From Drosophila persimilis (Eukaryota; Arthropoda; Insecta; Diptera; Drosophilidae): 64,000 nt of DNA. Shown one piece after another: positions 35,901 to 44,410 of this stretch. The position numbers and the translations under genes were made by a program. Every line of letters starts with the position of its first letter. Within the stretch, counting starts at the first letter, position 1. The stretch is taken from the NCBI RefSeq assembly GCF_003286085.1, contig NW_020825356.1:558001-622000 (forward strand), read 5' to 3'. The notes under the pieces were generated by a model. The model did no database searches. It saw nothing but the letters and a program-made list of their open reading frames with translations, and was not told the origin of the DNA.

Positions 35901-36992
35901 GGCGGCGGCTGCCGCCGCCTTGGCACTCGCAATGCTGTCCTGCTCCGTGGGTATGGCCTTGAAGTAGCGCGTATGATCCTGATAGTAGGGGCACAGTGTC
36001 TGCTTGATCTTGATGATGGAGACGGGCGGCGGCGGTGAGGGCAGTGGCGAGCAGCTGCTCTGATCGGAGCAACCCTCATCCTCCAGAAGATCCACGCTGT
36101 TGCCCAACGAACTGCTGATAATATTGTTGGGCTCGTCGTAGATGTTGTCCGTGTGGCTATTCAGTATCGAATCGCTCACATACAGATGCTTATTGATGGC
36201 GTACGACTCCTTGAGGCTCAAATGGGTGCTCTCCATCACCTCCATTTGGCAGATCTTTGCTTGGGTTTGCTCTGGCGGGGCCATCACTGCCACTGCCACA
36301 GCCACAGCAGCCGCAGTCTTTGTTGGGGGCTCTACTGCCACTTTGGTGCTGGTCGTCACATCATCTTTCAGGTGCTCAAACGATGACTGCGACGAGGTCC
36401 AACGCCGCAGGCTATTGACAATATTCTTGGAGATGGAACGCACTAGCGTTGTCTGCGGCGAGTCCTGGAACTCGGGCGGCGGATCAATGGGTGCCAAGGG
36501 ACCCTTTTTCAGCGTATTAAAGTTCTCAGCACTCATGCCACCCTCCGAGCAATTGTCCAGCGAATCGAATTGTGAGACTTCCCCGTCGCTTTCCACCATC
36601 TGAAAGGAACAGGAGCAAACAGGAGGGTTATACATTTACACGTTCGATAGAAAGGATAAAAGCTGAACGGATCTCACCTCAATTTCGAATTTGCACATTC
36701 CAATGCGATAGGAATCACCGCTGGATATGGAGCTATTGGTGGTCAATGGCACACCGCTGTCATCGCTCAAGGAGGCGGCCGCATTCAGCTCGATGCTGTT
36801 GGCGCTGACCAGCTCATGATGCGGCGGTGGCATGATGCTGAAGCTATCGCTGCTGCAGATGCTCGATACGCAGACGCCACTGCCGCTGCCCCCGCCGCCT
36901 GCTGATGCTCCTGCTCCTGCTGCTCCATTGTTGCCATTCGAATTGCTGCTGGGATTGGAGTTGTTGTCCTTAAGCTTAATGGACGATTCCAT
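32982..36992 (-). CDS. Socs16D: Socs16D, SH2/SOCS-box suppressor of cytokine signalling
   Basis: Exons 36992-36678, 36599-34271, 34175-34045, 33983-33815, 33752-33662, 33591-33484 and 33195-32982, all joined at GT/AG in consistent phase; 1118 aa. The first 900 residues are mostly low complexity (Gln, Asn, His, Gly runs). The SH2 domain (about 926-1035) begins [10 protein letters not shown] and has the phosphotyrosine-binding arginine in [16 protein letters not shown]. The SOCS box follows: BC-box-like [19 protein letters not shown] and Cul-box-like [17 protein letters not shown]. Known for the family: SH2 binds phosphotyrosine and the SOCS box recruits Elongin B/C-Cullin5, giving turnover of receptor/JAK-STAT signalling components. 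The long N-terminus fits the SOCS6/7-type class, not the short CIS type. A GTAAGT at 33062-33057 allows an alternative C-terminus after SSHSQ. Confidence 0.92.
33268..33456 (+). CDS. 62-codon ORF nested in a Socs16D intron
   Basis: ATG-started ORF inside the 288 bp intron 33196-33483, on the strand opposite Socs16D. It is far more GC-rich than the intron ends and looks like coding sequence. The product is very basic and Pro/Arg/Lys-rich: [18 protein letters not shown] near the N-terminus, then a [14 protein letters not shown] segment and a KKGKKPE tail. The start context AATAAAATGG is acceptable. I do not recognise it. Options are a nested small gene (for example a small basic nuclear or mitochondrial protein), or chance openness of a GC-rich insert. 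No separate promoter or polyA site could fit wholly inside the intron, so its transcript would have to overlap Socs16D exons in antisense. Confidence 0.4.
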   Translation: MELKILKYLTAWLRVRCPRPRPPLAAPKPNMGPPYSRKQRAKQQRRDFRRMQDSLKKGKKPE

Positions 36993-38370
36993 TTTCTCAG
37001 AAGCGAGGCGATAGCTGTGCAGAAAGACAGAGGAAAGACAGGATGAGGATACTTCTCCGAGTAGTTAAATTTTTGATGACACACATCCATCCGACAACGG
37101 CACAGCGGACCGTGTGGCAGAGACACTCTGGAGTGTGGACTGCAGGCGAGGCACAACCTATGACCTTTGGGTGCGGCGTCGTCGCCTGCAACTTGCAACG
37201 AATGCAATTGAAGGTCAATGACAGTTGCGTGCGCCGTTTTTCGTCCTGCCACCCCCCACCCACAATCCACAACCCCTCTTCTCCGTGCATGCTTTACGTG
37301 CTGCACCCAACACACTCTCGTACCACCAAAGGCGGCACGGCACGCAGGGCACCGCACCTCCATCATCGTCGTCGTCGTGCGGCAGGCTCGTGTGCTGCTT
37401 GTGCGCAGAGAAAATTGATGGCAGGAATTTTTTGGGCGGAGATTCGGATTTCGGATTCAGGATTCTCCAAGGGAGAGGGGCAAGGCAATACGGGTGTACG
37501 GGTGTGCGGGTGTACGGGAGTAAGAAAAGGAAGGGGCCGAACTCTCCAAAGGAAAAGAAGAGGAGATTTCCAATTGGAAATTGAAGTGCGTAAAAAAGTA
37601 CCGCTAGCGGCCTGCAGCTTCCACACACACTCACATAAAGAATCTCTCTCTCTCTCTCTGAAACACACACATACGAGTCAAAGAGGCGCCCAAAAGGAGT
37701 AGCCGGAAAAATTCAACGCGCTGGCCGTCCCACACACACATGCAGACACATACACGCGAACACACATCCTTCTTGTCGTGTGCGTCGTCGTTTTCGTAGT
37801 ACGTCGTTTGCTAGTATTTCCCCCTCTCCACCCCCCTTGTGTGATAGCGCACTTTTATAGGTGCCGCTTTTTTATAATGCATTTGGCATATACCAGAGAC
37901 AGACAGAGAGAGAGAGAGAGAGTGCAGTCAGCGATAACACGAAATTCTTATTAGAATTTCGTCACTTTGTATATACACACAAACACACACAAGCTAACAC
38001 CCACCCACCCACATGCACATGCATGTAACACCTTTGCTTAATTTAATTATTGCTCTCCTGAATCTCGCGTACACACACACTGATACGCACGCCAGGCCAG
38101 ACACTAACACACTCCTACACAGATGCATTAGCATTCATTACAATTCTCCTCCAGTTCCATGGCATGGGCGAACACCACACACTCAATTTTCACATATATA
38201 TTGCACTTGCCTGCCTCTGGGCTTTGGCGCTGCGCCTTTTCCTATAGTTTGCACTTTTTCCTTAGCACTGGCACATTGTTAACAACACACATATTGATTA
38301 ATTGCACGCATAGCTATTAAAAAAAATTTGATTCCAATTTTGGAGGAAAAAGTGCTCCACAGTCAGTGCT
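36993..38370 (-). other. Socs16D 5' UTR and 5' intron region
   Basis: A 3' splice site (CTGCACAG, exon side ending at 37014) just upstream of the ATG shows that an untranslated exon lies further upstream. The interval contains CA and GA microsatellites (37.6-38.1 kb, including (GA)n near 37905). No additional coding ORF is convincing. Confidence 0.55.
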
Positions 38371-38455
38371 TATCGAAAAAATCTACCGTCGACCGTCAGA
38401 AATATACCGAAACATACCGTCTCATTTAAAAAATATACCATAAATATACTGACGA
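38371..38455 (-). promoter_or_regulatory. core promoter motif cluster, likely Socs16D
   Basis: Read on the minus strand there are two good matches and one looser match to the Drosophila core-promoter element known as Ohler motif 6 (KTYRGTATWTTT): CGTCAGTATATTT, TATGGTATATTT and TTTCGGTATATTT, plus a DRE-like TATCGA at 38371. The orientation points toward Socs16D. The exact start site cannot be read from sequence. Confidence 0.5.
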
Positions 38456-38525
38456 ATTCAAGTTATATTTTGCATACTCCTCGTTTTTGATCGTCCGTGG
38501 AATATTCTCAGCTATATAGCACATT

Positions 38526-38875
38526 TAGGCCATGCCCACATAGTTTTATACGATTGATGAATTAATTTTCTACTTAACTGGCTTATTTTAACCACTTGCT
38601 TTTATTGGATTTTGTCTAAAAAATGGTTTTAGCGAAATAGGTCAAACAAAACAAACGACAGAGGATGGTCGTTCATATTGCTCAATTTTGATATTCCGTC
38701 GAATAATGCCGGCCAACTAAACTCTTAGTTCTGCCCACATAATTTAAGGCCATTGATGAATACATTTTCTACCTGATTAACTACTTTTAAGTACTCTCTT
38801 TTATTGTATAGTGTAGAAAAAAAGGTTTAAGCTAAAAAGGTCAACAAAAAAACAGTGGCAACCTAAGTGAGTGTG
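38526..38875. repeat. diverged tandem repeat, about 199 bp period
   Basis: Unit 1 begins around 38526 (TGCCCACATAGTTTTATACG, then GATTGATGAATTAATTTTCTAC). Unit 2 begins around 38724 (TGCCCACATAATTTAAGGCC, then ATTGATGAATACATTTTCTAC). The similarity continues through CTTTTATTG, GTCTA/GTGTAGAAAAAA and GGTCAA-ACAAAA to near 38875. The units are clearly diverged, so this is an old duplication. Confidence 0.6.
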
Positions 38876-39056
38876 AAATGTCACTTCAACCGGAGTTTTT
38901 GAACAGGTATACCCTAATTCGTTAATATTATATGAAGAAACTTTTTTCAAAGCTGTTTTAATTTAATTTTAATTTTCCGAAGCAGCTGGATCAGGAGGTG
39001 GAGACGGTTGAGTCGAACACTTACCATATGAGGGATATGATCTATCATGATGAATA
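38586..39056. repeat. 471-bp direct repeat, copy A1
   Basis: Appears identical to 39358-39828 (offset 772). It runs from TTTTAACCACTTGC to CTATCATGATGAATA. It contains on the minus strand a splice-donor-like CATATGGTAAGTG. See copy A2 and the Socs16D fragment between them. Confidence 0.9.
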
Positions 39057-39347
39057 GTAGGGGCACAGTGTCTGCTTGATCTTGATGATGGAGACGGGCG
39101 GCGGCGGTGAGGGCAGTGGCGAGCAGCTGCTCTGATCGGAGCAACCCTCATCCTCCAGAAGATCCACGCTGTTGCCCAACGAACTGCTGATAATATTGTT
39201 GGGCTCGTCGTAGATGTTGTCCGTGTGGCTATTCAGTATCGAATCGCTCACATACAGATGCTTATTGATGGCGTACGACTCCTTGAGGCTCAAATGGGTG
39301 CTCTCCATCACCTCCATTTGGCAGATCTTTGCTTGGGTTTGCTCTGG
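39054..39347 (-). pseudogene. duplicated Socs16D coding-exon fragment
   Basis: 294 bp that appears identical by eye to 35982-36275 (offset 3072), part of the largest Socs16D exon. It includes residues [18 protein letters not shown] through [14 protein letters not shown] in an uninterrupted minus-strand frame that stops just after PYY (SS, then stop). It is flanked by the 471 bp direct repeats A1 and A2. It has no SH2 or SOCS-box coding part and no start of its own beyond internal ATGs, so it is a fragment, not a gene copy. The apparent absence of substitutions implies a very recent event, gene conversion, or an assembly error. Confidence 0.88.
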
Positions 39348-39357
39348 TTTTAAGTGG

Positions 39358-39828
39358 TTTTAACCACTTGCTTTTATTGGATTTTGTCTAAAAAATGGTT
39401 TTAGCGAAATAGGTCAAACAAAACAAACGACAGAGGATGGTCGTTCATATTGCTCAATTTTGATATTCCGTCGAATAATGCCGGCCAACTAAACTCTTAG
39501 TTCTGCCCACATAATTTAAGGCCATTGATGAATACATTTTCTACCTGATTAACTACTTTTAAGTACTCTCTTTTATTGTATAGTGTAGAAAAAAAGGTTT
39601 AAGCTAAAAAGGTCAACAAAAAAACAGTGGCAACCTAAGTGAGTGTGAAATGTCACTTCAACCGGAGTTTTTGAACAGGTATACCCTAATTCGTTAATAT
39701 TATATGAAGAAACTTTTTTCAAAGCTGTTTTAATTTAATTTTAATTTTCCGAAGCAGCTGGATCAGGAGGTGGAGACGGTTGAGTCGAACACTTACCATA
39801 TGAGGGATATGATCTATCATGATGAATA
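39358..39828. repeat. 471-bp direct repeat, copy A2
   Basis: Second copy of 38586-39056. The junction with the Socs16D fragment carries a short filler (TTTTAAGTGG, 39348-39357). It forms a small palindrome with the first bases of the repeat (AAGTGGTT against AACCACTT), a look typical of templated insertion. Confidence 0.9.
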
Positions 39829-39924
39829 AAAAGGTTCGTTCTTGAAATATGTCAAGTGAGACACGAAGTTAATTTTTCCCTCCAACATTTCCGGCCGCTT
39901 TAAATAGTTAATACATTTTCTTAA

Positions 39925-40451
39925 CTAGTCATCCACAAATGGCACTTTTTGGAATGTTTTGAAAAGATAGAATATTGGGCAGAAGTGGTGGTGGGGGGGT
40001 GGAGCAGCAGCAACAGAAACAGCAACGTTAGATGTTAGCTTCCTCCTCCCACGCTTTGCCGGCACAGGAGCCTGTGCTAACTGGTTGTTGGTTCTGCATT
40101 TCCTTGTTGGCGATGCCGCAGCAGGAGGCCTGGACACTGCATCTGGTATACCCAGCGATCGTTGCTGCTTGTGGTAGCAGTGCTCGAGAGTGACTACATA
40201 GCCATTGTCTCCGAATGCTAAAATAAGGAAAAGCAACCAAGATAAATATCCTTGCTCCTTGCAAAGAACTGCATTAAATACACACTTGTTGCTGATGATG
40301 TTGAGCTTGTCGGGGGGTACCAAATGGCAATTGGCAGCGGCCACTTGGGCAGCGGCTGATGTTCAATATTGCGCTTCACCGTGGCCGTCTGCTGCTGTGC
40401 TGTTCTACTGGCCTGTACCGTGGCCGTATTCTGCTTCTGGAGGCTATCCAT
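39925..40451 (-). CDS. small two-exon gene, unknown function
   Basis: Exon 1 40451-40286 (ATG 40451) and exon 2 40217-39925 join in phase across a 68 bp intron (donor CAA/GTGTGT, acceptor TTATTTTAG); 152 aa. The N-terminus is Gln/Thr-rich (MDSLQKQNTATVQ) and followed by KWPLPIAIWYPP. Exon 2 reads FGDNGYVVTLEHCYHKQQ, then a basic KRGRRK patch that could be a nuclear localisation signal, an Ala/Pro/His run and a hydrophobic FCPIFYLFKTF near the C-terminus. I see no domain I know. Evidence for a gene is ORF continuity across a well-formed intron plus promoter-type motifs upstream. The intron is also open in another frame, so retention is possible. Confidence 0.5.
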
Positions 40452-40556
40452 CTTCACTTCACTTGCACTTGCGCTTCGATTTGATCGGATCGGATCGAAA
40501 TTGTTTTGAAATTTTCGCGTGCGCCACAGTTGAAAGTTGAAATTTAATTTGGTTTT

Positions 40557-40800
40557 GCAGCCCTAGTCAAGTCACGACAGGACACGACACGACACGCACC
40601 TATCGACTGTTTTAAAAACAGACGAGAACGTACTATGGAGAGTACTATCTATTATAACGTACTCCATAAGAACGTACTATAGTATTATAAATTTTATTAA
40701 TCAATTAATTGATTATTATTAATATAATATATATATATTTTATAAAAATATTCTTTCGATACTATTGAATCGATTCTGCAAACGAGTCTGCAGCCCTAGG
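40557..40800. promoter_or_regulatory. segment bounded by two TGCAGCCCTAG motifs
   Basis: TGCAGCCCTAG occurs at about 40557 and again at about 40789 in the same orientation. It fits the Drosophila core-promoter element Ohler motif 7 (CAKCNCTRNY type). A TATCGA (DRE-like) lies near 40601, and three AACGTACT words lie at 40627-40679. It probably includes the promoter of the small minus-strand gene at 40451. Confidence 0.4.
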
Positions 40801-43800
40801 CAAAAGATCCCGTTATGTTTTGGCGTTGCCCGCGGAAAAATGCAGAAAAAAAATGGTGACCACGATCATGTGTATATGTGTATTTAAAACTCTAACACCT
40901 TCACCCAGGTTGTTGAAAACGATAATATATTTCTGCGACGGAGATGTTGCGGTAATTTGTTGTCGCGACATTTTGTTATACCGGCAACATCTTCTTTGCA
41001 ATATAAGTTGCGCGGTTCGTTTGAAAATTTACCGATTAGATTGCCAAGGGCGCGCGAGTTTGAAAGAAAGTTACAAATGATTATAACACCAAGCTGCTGC
41101 TGCTGCTGCATGGAAATGCTCAATCATATCAATTAGGTGCGGATCTGTGGATTTCTTCTTTTGGTAGTCATGCACTCTCTCTTTCACACGCTCTTTCGGG
41201 CCAAAAGGTCTCGCGGCGCTGGGATGCGTTGACAGCGACGCCCGTCGCAGCCGTTTCGTCTTTTGACCGTTGCGGTCATCACCTGTTACTTTCACTGCGA
41301 CGAACACGTTTTGTCTTGTTTGCTCGGCTGTGCACCCCCTCCCCTCCCATGGGCCGCCAGAGCTAATAACAAAAATTTCAGGGCAAACAGCGCAGTGATA
41401 GCAGCCGCAGTCGGCGTCGCGTCGCATCGGTTACCCTTCCAATAAATCGCATAAATTAGTAATTCTGCAGCAGCGACAGCAACAGCGGAAGCATTGTCAC
41501 GGCTCACTGCTGCTTTCCACTTCCACTTGCTGTCGCTCTCACTTTCATTGCCGTTGTCAAATATTTAATAATTTGTGCTAAAATTTGAATTAAATGCCAT
41601 GCCGCATACATAATGATTAACGCCATGCCCCCATAGCCTCATGCCCCATGCCTCCCTCCGCCCATACACGCAAGTGACAGCCAGACGCCAAAAGCCATGC
41701 AGTGGAGCAGGGAGCGGCAGCAGGCGGCATCCACGACGACGCTGTGGAATGCAAACGGCATGCGAAAAGAAAACGAAGTATGGACAAACGGAGGGCGACA
41801 GACAGAAGGAAGAGGGCGGGGGGGAGCGACAAAGCTAGATATTGACTGACTTAGAGCAAGGTATGTTCAGTAGAAGGTAAGGGAAACCTTGTTATTTTGA
41901 CCTGGGTGGGATTTGCACTGGCGAGTACTTTGAAATATGTACATACCTATGTATGTCTTTTATGATGCACTAGTGTTTGTGAGCTGAAAAATGTACAACA
42001 ACAATTGGCATTTATAAGTATTTTACGGCATAAGGCACATACATACATACATATGTCACTTTTTCGGCCCCTCATTGGTTCATAGACCGTGCACTCGAGC
42101 GATCTACACTCGAGATTTTGGCCAGCAATTGAGATTCAGAATTGGCCTTGCCATACCATTCCGATCCGATTACATATACAATACAAATATACATACATAC
42201 ATAAATACATGTGTGTACAACGATATTCTTCGTTGCTATTTTGGAAATTCTTGAATTTCCTTGCAGAATGCGGAGGAGGAGAGAGGCAGAGGGAGAGGGC
42301 GCGCACAAAAATGCAATTGAGAAAAACCCAACTAAAAATAAACAAAAACGCAAAAACAAAAGTTGACAGATTCAACACACAGACACATGAAAATTGTTTC
42401 TACCTACCTGCGAGAGCGCAGGCGCAGCATCTTTGGCTCTGCACTGAGAGAAATTTGGCCTGCTTAACAGCGGGTGCGGGGGTGGTTTGAACATGGCATT
42501 TATTGCATTAAGCTGAACGAATCGTACATCATCCAAACCAAACTAATGTACATATGTGCTCCACTGAGCAATAGTACAAACCAATTTTTAAAACAAAGAA
42601 TTGAGTACAAACTTTAGTATAGAAAACCTATATGAACGTCTGTATGATATATTTCCTACGGTAAACACATTTACTTTAAACGTTGGAAGTATTTATTTAT
42701 TTGCTAACACTTGTAAATGTGTTTGCTGTAAATCGTTCTTCTTTCTTATATAATATCCCAACTTTGTTTCGATTTCGTTTTTCTCGCGAAATCTTTTAAG
42801 CAAAACTTCATATTGCAGAACATATGTGCATGTGAATTATATTTTCCCACATTGCAATTAATTGTTTACTTGAAAAGTGACTCAAAAGCAATTAATCCAA
42901 CATCTGTTTCGCCACAGACACATTACCGGAAAGTTTTTCGTTGTATTGATACCATTGTTTTTCCTCCAGTGTACGACAGAGCCTTCCACCGAAAGAATGT
43001 GAATCGAACCAAAATATCAATCAAAAATATCATTTACGTTGAGAATAAAATATTTTCTGGTTCTAACTGGTACGAGTGGGGTGCGATCTATCGTCCTACC
43101 TCCTATTCACCAACACATGCATATATTTGATACCCTTGAAAATGAACGGATTCCATGGTATATCATTTATTTTTATTAAACGCTTGAAACTGAGGGTTGT
43201 GTCTGGAAGAAATATTTCTATATGTTATTTTTCCCACAATTAGTATGTAAATACATATGTACAGATATGTCTGCAATGCAAAATCTGGTCAAAATCATCA
43301 TACTCTCTGCAAAGGGTATTCAAATATCAACAGGCTGTTTCTAAAAACCGCGTTCGTTGTTTGTGTTGTTTGTTTTGTATCCCGCCGCGGTGGCGCACAG
43401 TGGAACGCCAGTCGAAAAGATGTGGCAAAGTCATTTTCTGTTCAAGATATTGCGATGTTTAAAAGACTTCCAAGGAAAAAATATATTCGTAAACTATTTT
43501 TGGGTCTTTTTGTGAGACATTTTGGAAGTTTTTTCCTCTCATATGCAGGTTATTTCATGAAGATATCTTAAATCGTTCAGGATGTTTTCATTTATAAAGC
43601 TAAATTGTCGAATGTCCCACTGTGCGGTAGCAGGTAGAGGAGAGAGCGCAGCTCATAATTGAAACGGAAGAGAGAGAAAAACGCTCTCTTTTCTGGCCTC
43701 AGAAAGGTAAGGACCGTGAGGAAAATCGGTCCAGCAACATTCCACGGCCCGTACGAACCTCACCTCGCCGTGTTAGATCAACGACATGCTGTGATTGCTT

Positions 43801-44079
43801 ACAAGGCCTGTACAACAATCACGGTATATTAAGAATTGGGGTGGATTTTGGCTTGCCTGTGGTGTATAGTCTGGACCGTTTTGCTGGTTGACCATACCCT
43901 CTCTGCAACGCACGCTTGTTGCCGATCAACATTTTTAGGCCCTAGCAACATTTGAAGGCGGGCGTATTTGAACACGGCTATGCCAGAACCCCACTCCGAT
44001 CAAATTCAAAATTCACCTGGCCCGCGAACAACGAAACAACGGAGATTGTTAACTTAACTTAAGATTAACTTAACTAACT
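40801..44079. other. intergenic, no gene seen
   Basis: No ORF with coding character. It contains repeated ACATACATAC/ATACATATG words typical of fly intergenic DNA (41.9-42.2 kb) and a small inverted-repeat-ended element at 43394-43626. Upstream regulatory DNA for the claudin-like gene probably lies in the right part. Confidence 0.5.
43394..43626. mobile_element. possible small non-autonomous DNA transposon (MITE-like)
   Basis: 233 bp bounded by 13 bp terminal inverted repeats CGCACAGTGGAAC and (reverse complement of the right end) CGCACAGTGGGAC, one mismatch. The CACAGTG within the ends recalls the Transib/RAG-type terminus (CACWRTG). No clear matching target-site duplication flanks it and no transposase is encoded, so the assignment is tentative. 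Confidence 0.4.
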
Positions 44080-44410
44080 TGTTTCCGGCGAGTGTTAAGA
44101 CAGTGCATCTGTGTGTGTGCGTGTGTACCTGTAACCTGTGTCAGTGTGTTACCTGCTGCCCCGTTGCTAAATTAATTTATTTTTTCGAACTTTTTTTTTC
44201 TGTGTCGTCGTTGCTGCCGCTGCAAAACTGGTTTCTGGCGCAGCAGCAGCACAAAAAAGAGGCAGAATCTAGCTGTGAAAAGAAGTTAAGAAGAAAAAAT
44301 CAAGAAGAAGAGGCGAACAACAGTTGTATTTTTGTTCGTCTTTCGGTTTTTCGGCTTTTCGGTTTGGAAAATCAAGGTAGCGTCATCTATAAAAACGTAA
44401 CGCATCTAGA
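44080..44410 (+). promoter_or_regulatory. 5' UTR / promoter of the claudin-like gene
   Basis: Sequence immediately upstream of ATG 44411, purine-rich in its second half, with TTAACTTAACTTAAG repeats just before it. No decisive start-site motif was found. Confidence 0.35.

Noticed and set aside
38586-39828. LTR retrotransposon or composite transposon with 471 bp direct repeats as ends
   Set aside because: The repeats lack TG...CA ends, primer-binding site or polypurine tract. What they enclose is host Socs16D exon, not element genes.
40820-41080. 86-codon plus-strand frame near the 40.8 kb promoter motifs
   Set aside because: Starts with TTG; no splice continuation and no recognisable domain, so probably chance.
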